Assembly: GCF_005938385.1 (NCBI RefSeq)
Contig: NZ_VCRA01000014.1
Location: forward strand, 1-64,000
Length of the DNA: 64,000 bases
DNA from: Paenibacillus mesophilus
GTDB taxonomy: Bacteria; Bacillota; Bacilli; Paenibacillales; NBRC-103111
Reading direction: 5' to 3'
Shown here: positions 15,806 to 24,931 of the stretch, piece after piece
Numbering within the stretch: the first letter of the stretch is position 1
Layout: each line of letters begins with the position of its first letter
Notes under the pieces: model-generated
Seen by the model: only the letters and a program-made list of their open reading frames with translations
What the model was told of the DNA's origin: nothing
Databases searched by the model: none
Translations under genes and position numbers: made by a program

Positions 15806-17569
15806 TTAAGAAATCGTGCTGTAGATCGGAATAAAGCCGATAGAGCTCCCATCTTTGTCGAAAATTTGAATTTTTTGCGAAAGCGTTCCAAGTGTAGTGG
15901 CGGAAGCGGCTGCATTTGTACTGATGCTGGCGTTCGCCGTGGAAAATATTTTCGGCGTAGTTCCTGCGTCATAACCGATTTTACGAATCTTGACGTATTC
16001 AATCGTGTTCATGATACAGTTGATGTTCGTTTCGGTCCCGAAGCAGTAGATGCCGTAATTGGTTTGGTCTGTTATGCCTATGATGACATTTCCGACCAAA
16101 TGGCAGTCCGAGCAGCCGGTGCTGAGGGCGATCCCGAACGAACCGCCGTAGATGTAACAGCCTTCTACAATGACCCGCTCGCAAACACCCAACGATTGGA
16201 TACCCGCATTTGTCGTATTGTAGACGTGGCAATTTGCAATCAAAATGTCGGTTGCGGTAAACAAGATGCCTTGCGTTCCTGCCCCATTGATCCGGATGTT
16301 CTCCAGTGTCAAGCCGATAATCTTCCCGCCCTGTTGTCTGGCATACACCGACGGGCCCGAACCCGCTACCCGTTCCATCGTTACATTGGACACTCTGGTG
16401 TTCAGCAAAGCCCCTGGTACGGCGAGGGGGGTGCCGATTTGGATACCTCCCGTATTCGATGCGCTCCAATCATAGATGGTCAACCCGTCAATGAAGTTTC
16501 CCGTAACGTCGTTCGCTGAAGCGTTTGTAATGGCGGCCCCCGCTCCGCATTTTTTGGCCGTACAGCCGATAATTCCCGATAAGTTGGATTTTTCAATGAC
16601 AAAGCCCGTATCCGTACAATTCAGGGCGATGCAGTTCATAATCAGGTTCTGCGTACCGCTCGTATACACACCGTCCGACGCTTTGCCGGCGACGCCGCAG
16701 TCTTTTAGAATGCAGCCGGTTACTTTGCAGCGGACCGAAACACCGCCAAGTGCGATCCCCACACCCGGTATACCATTCGCCCCTATGGTATTTTGTACCG
16801 TGCAATTGTCCACGGACGAATCCGTGCAGCTTGCCAGTAAAATCCCGACCGTTCGATTCGTTAAACCGGTCCGATTCCCCTGATTGGCATCCACGACCAG
16901 ATCGGAAACCTCAATGCCGTTAAGCCCGTTGGCTGAAATCATCGTTTCATAGTTCGATGTGTTGGCCGCTTTAATTACTGTCGAGCTTCCGCATCCCATG
17001 ATCTTAACGTAAGAGTAGGGAATAATGATAGTCGAGCTGACGATATAACTCGATGAAGGCAGAAACGCAACACCTCCGCTTGTCAGGCTACTGATAGCGG
17101 CCTGTATGGCTGCGGTATCGTCTGCACTCCCATCGCCTTTCGCCCCGAACCATTTGACATTGACCGGGCCGTCATAGATCCGCTTGAATCGATATCCGCC
17201 GGTACTGACCAGAACAAGGCCCGTATTATCCGGTGAAACGGAATCGCCGGGATCGTAGTAGAAATGTCCTTCCTGACCCGTATCGGTTACGTAAAAAATG
17301 CTCCCCGGTACTGTGGAGGCCATGGATCTGAGCTCCGCTATCGTGGCCAGGATAACACATTCGTCACACTGTGCCGACGATCCGTATACGGTCTCCGCAA
17401 TGGAGCCCCTTCTGCTTGCAAATCCGATTCCGTCCCTCATCAGCGCTCCGGCGGCCATGCCGGCTCCGGTCATGCCGATGGCAGCGAGCAGCTTCCTCCT
17501 GCTGATTGCGGCGTGCTCCCCCGATTGTTGATTTCCCGCATCCGCAAATGAATCCAGTTGTTTCTGCAT
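15806..17569 (-). CDS. Tat-exported right-handed beta-helix (pectate lyase 3-type) protein
   Basis: A 587-residue secreted protein. The N-terminus has a twin-arginine signal (ISRRKLLAAIGMTGAGMAAG, about residues 22-41). Next come VILATIAELRSMA and a block ending in YRFKRIYDGPVNVKWFGAKG, the entry to a pectate_lyase_3 beta-helix (WFGAKGDGSADDTAAIQAAI), then many 20-25 residue coils with repeated C-x-V/I motifs. The C-terminus (IQIFDKDGSSIGFIPIY) resembles phage tailspike ends. It probably binds or cuts a polysaccharide; no activity is proven. An AGGAGG complement at 17579-17584 fixes the start at 17569, not the longer frame to 17704. A cre site lies just upstream. Confidence 0.85.
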   Translation of the reverse strand: MQKQLDSFADAGNQQSGEHAAISRRKLLAAIGMTGAGMAAGALMRDGIGFASRRGSIAETVYGSSAQCDECVILATIAELRSMASTVPGSIFYVTDTGQEGHFYYDPGDSVSPDNTGLVLVSTGGYRFKRIYDGPVNVKWFGAKGDGSADDTAAIQAAISSLTSGGVAFLPSSSYIVSSTIIIPYSYVKIMGCGSSTVIKAANTSNYETMISANGLNGIEVSDLVVDANQGNRTGLTNRTVGILLASCTDSSVDNCTVQNTIGANGIPGVGIALGGVSVRCKVTGCILKDCGVAGKASDGVYTSGTQNLIMNCIALNCTDTGFVIEKSNLSGIIGCTAKKCGAGAAITNASANDVTGNFIDGLTIYDWSASNTGGIQIGTPLAVPGALLNTRVSNVTMERVAGSGPSVYARQQGGKIIGLTLENIRINGAGTQGILFTATDILIANCHVYNTTNAGIQSLGVCERVIVEGCYIYGGSFGIALSTGCSDCHLVGNVIIGITDQTNYGIYCFGTETNINCIMNTIEYVKIRKIGYDAGTTPKIFSTANASISTNAAASATTLGTLSQKIQIFDKDGSSIGFIPIYSTIS

Positions 17570-17599
17570 TGCATGTTCCTCCTCAAACGATGAACTTTT

Positions 17600-17613
17600 T
17601 GGAAGCGTTAACA
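17600..17613. promoter_or_regulatory. cre site (CcpA) upstream of the beta-helix gene
   Basis: TGGAAGCGTTAACA fits the catabolite-responsive element consensus TGNAANCGNWNNCA at every fixed position. It lies 31-44 bases before the beta-helix start, where CcpA binding would block expression in glucose. Confidence 0.7.
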
Positions 17614-17743
17614 CAATGGTAAAAACTCGGACTGGACAACGATTACCGATTCTCTCCTTTCGTATGGAACTATTTACTATGATAGGGTGAATCCGGGAAA
17701 GCATCTTTATCCATCTTTCCGATTTTTTTGCACAATCGTGTCA

Positions 17744-18691
17744 TCAATTATTGTCCGAAGCCGACTTACGATGACGGGCTAAAGACCTCGCCAAATAATC
17801 GTCCAGCGGCTCAATATTAAATTCGCGGACGAGATCCTGAGCGGAAAATTCGTCCGTTTCGCTGGAGATGAGTACCGAACCGAGGTAACCGGGGTCGGCA
17901 ACTTTTACTTTCCTCCCGTATTTTTGCCTCATCGCCTCGAACTTTTGCCTGTTGTTATCAAGATGCGCCACGACAAAGTCCAAATTGACAGTTTCGCTCA
18001 TAAAGTCATAATAGTTGGACGAAGACCGCACGATTTGGCCGACGGGAGAAACGATCGAAGCCGGCAACCCTCCCGCAATCGCCCCGACAAAATAAGCGCG
18101 GCACGAATATGCCCAATACTGCTGCATGAATCCGCCATGAAACATGGAAGGGAACAAGATCAGGTCCGGGCTTTCCTTGGCGTATCGGGTCCGCAGAGGA
18201 TCGAAGTTGAGATCGAAGCAAATCGCGCATCCGACCCGGCCGAAATCGCAATCCATGATCGGGGCGTCTTGTCCGCACAGGATGCCATCTTCCTCGATTT
18301 CCACAATGACCGGGTGGTTTTTGTCATAAGTTCCGACTACATTCCCGCTGCGATCGATCAAGCGGACGGAATTACGCCAGGTCCCGTCGCTCAGCAGTCT
18401 GATCGAAGGATAGGCGATATAGCAATGACGCTCCTTCGCCTTTTCCGCCAGAAACTGCAGCATCCGGTCCCCGCGCTCGCGGTAATACATGCGCAAGTTC
18501 TCTCCTGTGCAGCCGGCTGGCATATCGCAGCATTCGGGCAGCACGATCAAATCGGGCCGGTCCGGCCAAACCTGGTTGAGCTTGTGCTCCAAATAATTCG
18601 TCACTCGTTTGACGGATTGTTCGGCGTTCCCGCTCGGATCAACGGGGCAATAATTGAAATTGAACGTACTGATGGTCACTTTTCGGGCCAT
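17744..18691 (-). CDS. Carbon-nitrogen hydrolase (nitrilase superfamily)
   Basis: A 315-residue cytoplasmic amidohydrolase with the Glu-Lys-Cys triad: Glu53 in IVLPECCD, Lys124 in TYDKNHPV, and Cys158 in GCAICFDLNF. It resembles amidase or carbamoylase branches more than true nitrilases, but the substrate is unknown. Its place at the head of a minus-strand unit with the beta-helix gene, 174 bases upstream of it, suggests deamidation or deacylation of an amino- or N-acyl-sugar product (inference). A GAGGGGAT site precedes the ATG. Confidence 0.87.
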   Translation of the reverse strand: MARKVTISTFNFNYCPVDPSGNAEQSVKRVTNYLEHKLNQVWPDRPDLIVLPECCDMPAGCTGENLRMYYRERGDRMLQFLAEKAKERHCYIAYPSIRLLSDGTWRNSVRLIDRSGNVVGTYDKNHPVIVEIEEDGILCGQDAPIMDCDFGRVGCAICFDLNFDPLRTRYAKESPDLILFPSMFHGGFMQQYWAYSCRAYFVGAIAGGLPASIVSPVGQIVRSSSNYYDFMSETVNLDFVVAHLDNNRQKFEAMRQKYGRKVKVADPGYLGSVLISSETDEFSAQDLVREFNIEPLDDYLARSLARHRKSASDNN

Positions 18692-18987
18692 ACGTAAATC
18701 CCCTCGCTTATTTTAAAAGTGAATGAAGTTTGATCTCGTTGTTGTGCACATCTTACACCCGATTGGGAATAAATAGTAGAGGCATTTTTTCTCTTATTTA
18801 AGACACAGCAAATAAGATTTCATTATGGAAGCGCTGACATTAATATGCAATAATAGAACCAGCAAAGTTGACAATCTATACCAACCGGGAAGTTTGCGTT
18901 TTCCGGATAACCCGGCCCCGTATGCCGTCGTCCTCCTGAAGGGGAAGGTTGGCGGCATTTCCATTTTCGAATCAGGAGGATGGCTCC
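18692..18987. promoter_or_regulatory. Divergent control region between nitrilase and CBM/propeller genes
   Basis: About 296 bases without a gene. It contains an inverted repeat CTTATTT-N10-AAATAAG (18793-18816), a cre site (18826-18839), and a TTGACA (18868-18873) lacking a good -10 box at normal distance. It must hold promoters for both directions; none is clear enough to place. Confidence 0.5.
18826..18839. promoter_or_regulatory. cre site (CcpA) upstream of the CBM/propeller gene
   Basis: TGGAAGCGCTGACA matches TGNAANCGNWNNCA at all fixed positions, in the divergent gap that should drive the four-gene lyase operon on the plus strand. Confidence 0.65.
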
Positions 18988-21795
18988 ATGAGAACAAGCC
19001 AGTTTGCCGGTCTGCTTGCGATGATGCTGTTATCGGTGTTGGTCGTACTGTCCGGCTTCGGAACACCGCAGTCTCTTCTCGGGAAATCGTCCGAGCCTAG
19101 CGGAGCATTAGCTGAGACAACAGAGACGTCGGAAAACCTGCTTGAAAATCCAGGATTTGAAGCTGCCGCGCAACAAGGTGCAATACCCGGTTGGACTCCG
19201 GTCAGTCAAGGGGGAGCCGCGCTGTCGAGCAGCAAATATTACAGCGGCCGGCAAAGTCTCCAAATAGAGGATGCTTCGGATTTGAAAAACGGAGGGGCTT
19301 GGAGCGTCGTTATTGCGGCCCGGCCGGGCGACAAGTTCCGTTCGGAAGCATTTGTGCGTGTGGAGCAAGGGTCTGCGATTTTGTACATGGAGTTTGTCAA
19401 TGCGGCGGGGCAGCATCACAGCTATGCGACCGCATGGACGAGCGGTCCGACGTCAGGCGGCTGGTTGCCCGCGAAGGTGGAAGGAACGGTGCCGGAAGGT
19501 GCCTCGGGGGTAAGGGTGCTGCCCTACTCGGGAGCAAAGACGACATGTTCGTGTTATTTTGACGACATTACGCTTTTTAAAAAAGGAGAGAGTTCGATGA
19601 AACAACGGTTCGGGCCGGTGCAAACGATTCCCGATGCTGTGCTGAACAAGCTCGGCCAATCGGCAGCCTTAGGGACGGGGCAAGACGGAAAAGCGGAGGC
19701 CTACTTTTTTGCCAACGGGGCACCGGGAACGTTCTACGCCTTGGACGCGGCGACGGGAGAGAAGCGATTCTCCCGGCAAGTTACCGGAGCCAGCATCGTG
19801 TGGGCGATGACTCACTCGTCGAATGGGAACGTCTATTTCGCAAGCTCGGAAAACGGACGGCTGTTCCGCTATTCCCCGAATGAACGGAACATAACCGATC
19901 TTGGGGTTAATCCTTCGGGCAGCTTCGTATGGGATATAGATGCCACGCCAGACGGCCGCTATCTGTATGGCGCGGTATATCCGCAAGGGAAAATGTTCGA
20001 ATACGATACGCAGACGAGCGCCTTCAAAGATTTGGGGACGATGAAGCAGGGGAAAGAATACGTGCGCGGTCTCGGGGTAACCGACCGTTACGTCTATGCG
20101 GGCTTGGGCACGTTCGCAGACGCGGAGCCGCGCATCGTCGTCCGGTATGACAGGGAAACCGGGGCGAAGACGGACATTGTTATACCGTCAGCAAGCACGT
20201 TCATTAACGATGTCCAAATTTATGGCGGAAAATTGTTTATCGCTTCCGGGTCCGTATACGTAGTTGACGAATCGACTTTGAAGCCAGTAGATACATTCAG
20301 CTACGGCGGACAAATCTCGCCGCCTTATCCGGAGCAGCAAAGCCTCGTTTACTTTACGAGCGGTAACAAAATATTCAGCTATCGTCTCGATACCGGGATC
20401 CGTCAGGAAGCGGGGACATTGCCTTCCTTAGCCACTACGTCCATGAAGACGCTCGGCTGGGTACGTCCTTCAGCCGGACAGTTCGCCGGGAAAAGCGTAC
20501 TTTCCGGGGTAACTTCGTACGGGGATAGCTTTCTGTTCGATCCCGCTTCGGGCAAGGCGGTCGAAGTCCGTTTGGATGTGGCCGGGTCGCCGGTGCAGAC
20601 ACATTCGATGAAGGCCGGTCCGGACGGGAAGCTGTATCTCGGAGGCTACCACCAGGGCGTGAGCGTATACGACCCGTCGGCAAGAAGCTTTCTCGTCCAT
20701 CAGTATCATACGCTGCAGCCGGAAAGCGTCGGTTTCTTGAACGGGAAAGTGTATTTCGGGATGTACGGGGGAGCGCAAATATTCAAGTACGATCCGGCGA
20801 AGCCTTGGCAATACGGGACGGCGGCCGGAAACAACCCGTATCGCGCCTACGACATCCGGGAGCAGGACCGGCCTTATGTGTTTGCATCCGGCGACAACAA
20901 GCTGTTCGTCGGGACGATTCCGGATTACGGGCATCTGGGAGGCAAGCTGACCGTCTACGACGAAACGGCGAATACGTGGAAGGAATACGACAATTCCCGT
21001 CTGGTCCGCAATCAGAGCATTACCGGTCTCGCTTACCGCAACGGCAAATTGTACGGAAGCACTACCGTAAAGGGAGGGCTCGGCATATCGCCGACCGAGA
21101 CGGAAGCCAAGCTATTCATATGGGATGTGGCGGCCGAACGGAAAATTGCGGAACGCCCGCTGAACCTTCCGGGACATAAGCCGCCGATGATCGGCAACCT
21201 TGCCTTCGGTCCGGACGGACTTCTATGGGGAGCGACGGGCAGCGCCATCTTCGCGCTCGATCCGGCTACGCTCGACACGGTTAAAAGCCGCGCCCTCTAC
21301 TCCCCGGAGCTGGACAAATCGGGCAGCTGGCGGCCGTTTGATCTTCTATTCGGGGAAGATGGCTACATTTACTCGACGATCGGGCTCGCGATAACGGTCA
21401 TTGATCCGAAGACGCTGGAGTTTGACCAATTGGCTCCGAAGGCCGGCGTAATCGCGCTCGGCAGCGACGGGAGCGTCTACTATTCGTTGTCGGGTAAAGA
21501 TGTTTACCGGATTCCGGTCAAGCTGCAATCGGTCCACATCAACGGCTACAAACCGATTCTCCCTTTAAGCGGAACTTTATCGCTTAGGCCCGAGGGCGTA
21601 CTTGCAAACGGCAAGCCGGCGGACCTCCAAGCTGCGACCGTACGTTATTCCACCAGCAATCCACAAGTGCTTACTGTAGCGGGGAACGGTCTGGTAACCG
21701 CTCACTCCGCCGGGGATGCCGAGGTCCGCGCGGAAGTAACGCTGGATGGAACGACAATCGTGTCGGAGTCGATGAAAATCAAAGTCAGCCGTTGA
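18988..21795 (+). CDS. Secreted CBM / beta-propeller / Ig-like (BIG2) protein
   Basis: A 935-residue secreted protein. Order: Sec signal peptide (residues 1-about 40), a carbohydrate-binding module of the CBM4/9 jelly-roll type (about 50-190, NLLENPGFEAAA...IPGW), a long WD40/SMP30-like beta-propeller (about 200-840) with repeated G-x-L-Y/V-Y and YDP/ALDPAT blade motifs, and a BIG2 Ig-like domain at the end (LTVAGNGLVTAHSAGDAEV). Propeller folds occur in several polysaccharide-lyase families, so a lyase or sugar-binding role is plausible but unproven. AGGAGG at 18974-18979 fixes the start at 18988. First gene of a four-gene plus-strand operon. Confidence 0.82.
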   Translation: MRTSQFAGLLAMMLLSVLVVLSGFGTPQSLLGKSSEPSGALAETTETSENLLENPGFEAAAQQGAIPGWTPVSQGGAALSSSKYYSGRQSLQIEDASDLKNGGAWSVVIAARPGDKFRSEAFVRVEQGSAILYMEFVNAAGQHHSYATAWTSGPTSGGWLPAKVEGTVPEGASGVRVLPYSGAKTTCSCYFDDITLFKKGESSMKQRFGPVQTIPDAVLNKLGQSAALGTGQDGKAEAYFFANGAPGTFYALDAATGEKRFSRQVTGASIVWAMTHSSNGNVYFASSENGRLFRYSPNERNITDLGVNPSGSFVWDIDATPDGRYLYGAVYPQGKMFEYDTQTSAFKDLGTMKQGKEYVRGLGVTDRYVYAGLGTFADAEPRIVVRYDRETGAKTDIVIPSASTFINDVQIYGGKLFIASGSVYVVDESTLKPVDTFSYGGQISPPYPEQQSLVYFTSGNKIFSYRLDTGIRQEAGTLPSLATTSMKTLGWVRPSAGQFAGKSVLSGVTSYGDSFLFDPASGKAVEVRLDVAGSPVQTHSMKAGPDGKLYLGGYHQGVSVYDPSARSFLVHQYHTLQPESVGFLNGKVYFGMYGGAQIFKYDPAKPWQYGTAAGNNPYRAYDIREQDRPYVFASGDNKLFVGTIPDYGHLGGKLTVYDETANTWKEYDNSRLVRNQSITGLAYRNGKLYGSTTVKGGLGISPTETEAKLFIWDVAAERKIAERPLNLPGHKPPMIGNLAFGPDGLLWGATGSAIFALDPATLDTVKSRALYSPELDKSGSWRPFDLLFGEDGYIYSTIGLAITVIDPKTLEFDQLAPKAGVIALGSDGSVYYSLSGKDVYRIPVKLQSVHINGYKPILPLSGTLSLRPEGVLANGKPADLQAATVRYSTSNPQVLTVAGNGLVTAHSAGDAEVRAEVTLDGTTIVSESMKIKVSR

Positions 21796-21868
21796 AACGA
21801 GCGGAGCACATAAAGCATAATCAATCGCGTCTCGCCGTGAAATGAAGCGTGTACAAGGGGGAGTATCA

Positions 21869-24796
21869 TTGTCCGAGAACGGGAAGGAATTCGAACGCAC
21901 GGACGGGAAGAAATCGATCAGCCGGAGAAAAATGCTCGCCATCATGGGGACGGCGGGCGCCGTCCTGACGCTAGGCGGATCCTCGGTCATATTGGCCCGG
22001 AAACGGATAGCGGAGGATCGCAGTGGAGGGAGTAGTCCTATGCCGAACACATTGGCTGAACTGAAGAACGCACCCGATTTGACCGAAGGCATGACGATCC
22101 GTACGACAGGCTATCATACGGCGGGCGACGGCGGAGGCGCCGAATATGTAGTGAAAGCGGATACGTTTCCGGCTGACGGAGGCAGCGTCATCAACTTGTC
22201 GAATGGGCTGCAGGCTCATTTGCTGTCGGTCGCAAGTGTCAACTACAAGCTGTTCGGCGCGGTCGGCGACGGCAAGAACGACGATGGGGTGCAGATCAAG
22301 AAGGCGCACGCCTATGCCAACAGGTCCGGAGTTCCGGTTGTGAACTTGTCCGGCGAATATTGGATCAAAGAGACGAATGCGATCAGCATCCTCACGAACG
22401 TACAGTGGGGGCACACCAAGTTCCATATCGACGAAAAGTTCAACTCGAAGTCGGACCCGCGATTTGTGGTAACGAGCCGCAAAAACTCGAGCCCGATTAC
22501 ATTGGATGCCGCGACCAAAGCGTCCTTCTTGGCGAAGCTGAAGCCGGGTACGGCGATTATACCGGAGCTTGCGTCCTACAAAAATTGCCTTGTAGTCGTA
22601 GCCGACAGCAATGACAAGATTGGCTTCCGTTACGGGGAGCAGTATAACGGCCAATCGTGGGCCAGGGAAGAGCTGTTCTACGTTGAGGAGCACGGGCGCA
22701 TCATCGGCGATTTGGCATGGACATTCAAAAATTATACGAGCTTGACCGCTTATCCGTGCGACGACAACTACCTCGTCATTGACGGAGGAACGTTCTATAT
22801 GTCGGGCGACAGCCCCGGCAAAAATTATGAGGGATACCGCCACAACGGCTTCGTCATCAAGCGCAGCCGGACGGTGATCCGCAATCAATGGGTCGGCCTC
22901 GAGCCCGGCAAAGCCGATGTTGCGCTCGATCCCCGCCAAGGCTTCTACACGTTCAGCTACGTATACGACGTTCTGCTGGAAAATGTAAGGCTCATCCCAT
23001 GGGAGCAAAACAGGGGCGGGCAGGGCAAGGACGTTCCGGCCGGAACGTACGGCATCGGGGGTAACCGCATACTGGGAGCCACGTTCCGCAACGTTACGGC
23101 GGAAGGGAGTCAGGTGCACTGGGGCGTGTTCGGTACGAATCTGAACAAAAACTTCCGCGTCGAAGGCTGCCGGCTGAACCGGATCGACGTGCACTTTCAT
23201 TGCTGGAACCTGTACGTGCGGGATTCGGAAATCGGCCGATTCGGGCTTACGGTTACCGGCGGGGGCAACCTGTTCATCGATAACACGACGGTGATGGGGA
23301 ACAACTTCATTAATTTCCGCAACGATTTCGGGTCCAAGTGGGACGGTCATATCCGCTTGCGAAACTGCCGGCTTGTCGTATTGAATGTAAATAGCGACGC
23401 GACCGGGCTTCTGTTCAACCCGGCCGACTTCGATTACAAATATCCGATCGGCTACGGCAGAACGATCAAGGTGGAGGACTTCGTCTTTGATTTTACCGGG
23501 AGTCCGGAAGCCAAAGGCGTATGCCGGCTTATGAAAACTTCCGCATTCTCGAAAATGAAGCATGGGGAGCGGCTGTTCTTCCCGTACCGCATCGAATTCG
23601 AAAACGTTGCTGTGGCGGGAAGAGAGCAAGGAGTCCGACTGCTGGAAATCCGCAATCCGTTCGGCTTCGATTTGGGCAAGCAAGGCGGATATGACGGACA
23701 AAGGCTGGAGACGAACTGCCATATGCGGTTCGCGAATATACAGACGGAGAAGCTGCCGCCGCAGGCGTCGCAATCGACGACGCAAGTTCATTTCCTGCTG
23801 CAGGCGGCGGGTACCGGACAATATGAGGATGGAGCGGCGCTTTATCCGCGGATCGAGTTCGTGAATTGCGGAGATTTTTTCGGTCATCTGCAAGCCGGTG
23901 CGGCGGATGTTTCCTTCCAAGACTGCACGATTCGCGGACTTGACGCATACGAGGGCGGACCGATGCGGGGCAGACTATCGTTCGACCGGTGCCGGTTCCA
24001 GGCGTCCGTACAGGACGACGGGAAAAACTTCTGCTCGCTGGACGCCGCTCTTGGCACCAGTTTCGTCAACTGCATCGTGGAGGCTCCGCTTGTAGACGGG
24101 CAAGCAAGGCCGGATCTGCTGGCCCGGTACGGTTTTATCGAAATGAATCATACATTGCGCTTCAACCATCTGAATACGCGGCTGGCCAAGGAAATTACGG
24201 ACCATTATGCCAAAGCGGGGACGCCGGCGGAGCCCGAATTTATAACGATGTTGAAAAGCCATCACGAGTCCGAAAGCATCCGCATGATCCGCCGCAAAGG
24301 GACCGGAGCACAGCGCCCGGACCGGAGCTTGCTCGGCTCGGAGGCAGGCTTCGGCTACTACGACACCGATTCGAACCAGATGGTCGTCTGGGACGGAAGC
24401 GGCTGGACGCTTCCCGTAAAGCCGGAGGAAGCGCTGCACTATTACGCCTCCGGTACCGCACTAACCACATCAGGCGAGCTCAAGATGAAGCGGATGGAAG
24501 GGCATCCGACCCAAGAATACAAGCTGCGCGCGAACGGCCGTGCAGTGGCGTATTCGGTTGATGCGACTCCGCAGAGAGCCGGGACGTTTACTTTCGATAT
24601 TGTGAGGAACGGCGAGCCTTGGCAGGTCGGGCTCGGTGCGACGGGCGTGGAATCGTCCGGTTTGATCGAGCTTCCCGCCGAAGCCGCATTTACGGCAGGA
24701 GATCGTATCGGTATCAGGCTCTCGCTGTCCGAAGGGGCGGCGGACGATCAAGCCGGCATCACTATAGATCTAATAGTTCTTTACGACAGAGCTTGA
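21869..24796 (+). CDS. Tat-exported beta-helix protein A (tailspike-like)
   Basis: About 975 residues. A twin-arginine signal (ISRRKMLAIMGTAGAVLTLG) is followed by a module NTLAELK...GYHTAGDGGGAEYVV and GAVGDGKNDDGVQIKKAHAYA, the start of a right-handed beta-helix (about 100-790). Near residue 825 is GFGYYDTDSNQMVVWDGSGW, which resembles the phage tailspike/fibre element G-F-x-Y-F-D-T-x-x-x-x-P-x-x-W-x-G-x-x-W, then a final beta-rich domain. Likely an exported glycan depolymerase or binder. TTG at 21869 is preceded by AGGGGGAG; the ATG at 21842 lacks a site. It is a close paralogue of the next gene. Confidence 0.82.
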   Translation: MSENGKEFERTDGKKSISRRKMLAIMGTAGAVLTLGGSSVILARKRIAEDRSGGSSPMPNTLAELKNAPDLTEGMTIRTTGYHTAGDGGGAEYVVKADTFPADGGSVINLSNGLQAHLLSVASVNYKLFGAVGDGKNDDGVQIKKAHAYANRSGVPVVNLSGEYWIKETNAISILTNVQWGHTKFHIDEKFNSKSDPRFVVTSRKNSSPITLDAATKASFLAKLKPGTAIIPELASYKNCLVVVADSNDKIGFRYGEQYNGQSWAREELFYVEEHGRIIGDLAWTFKNYTSLTAYPCDDNYLVIDGGTFYMSGDSPGKNYEGYRHNGFVIKRSRTVIRNQWVGLEPGKADVALDPRQGFYTFSYVYDVLLENVRLIPWEQNRGGQGKDVPAGTYGIGGNRILGATFRNVTAEGSQVHWGVFGTNLNKNFRVEGCRLNRIDVHFHCWNLYVRDSEIGRFGLTVTGGGNLFIDNTTVMGNNFINFRNDFGSKWDGHIRLRNCRLVVLNVNSDATGLLFNPADFDYKYPIGYGRTIKVEDFVFDFTGSPEAKGVCRLMKTSAFSKMKHGERLFFPYRIEFENVAVAGREQGVRLLEIRNPFGFDLGKQGGYDGQRLETNCHMRFANIQTEKLPPQASQSTTQVHFLLQAAGTGQYEDGAALYPRIEFVNCGDFFGHLQAGAADVSFQDCTIRGLDAYEGGPMRGRLSFDRCRFQASVQDDGKNFCSLDAALGTSFVNCIVEAPLVDGQARPDLLARYGFIEMNHTLRFNHLNTRLAKEITDHYAKAGTPAEPEFITMLKSHHESESIRMIRRKGTGAQRPDRSLLGSEAGFGYYDTDSNQMVVWDGSGWTLPVKPEEALHYYASGTALTTSGELKMKRMEGHPTQEYKLRANGRAVAYSVDATPQRAGTFTFDIVRNGEPWQVGLGATGVESSGLIELPAEAAFTAGDRIGIRLSLSEGAADDQAGITIDLIVLYDRA

Positions 24797-24931
24797 TTAC
24801 TTAAGGTTCAATTCAATCGTTCATCATGATACCCCACATATAGATTTGGTCAGAAGCCCTGCTGCACGAAGGTGGAGCAGGGTGCTAACTAAACCGGCTT
24901 TCCTGCTTGGAAACCGAATGGAGGAGATCGA

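Noticed and set aside
21971..23920. 649-codon minus-strand frame opposite beta-helix protein A
   Set aside because: Arg/Val/Glu-rich shadow translation without signals; protein A is supported by its paralogue.
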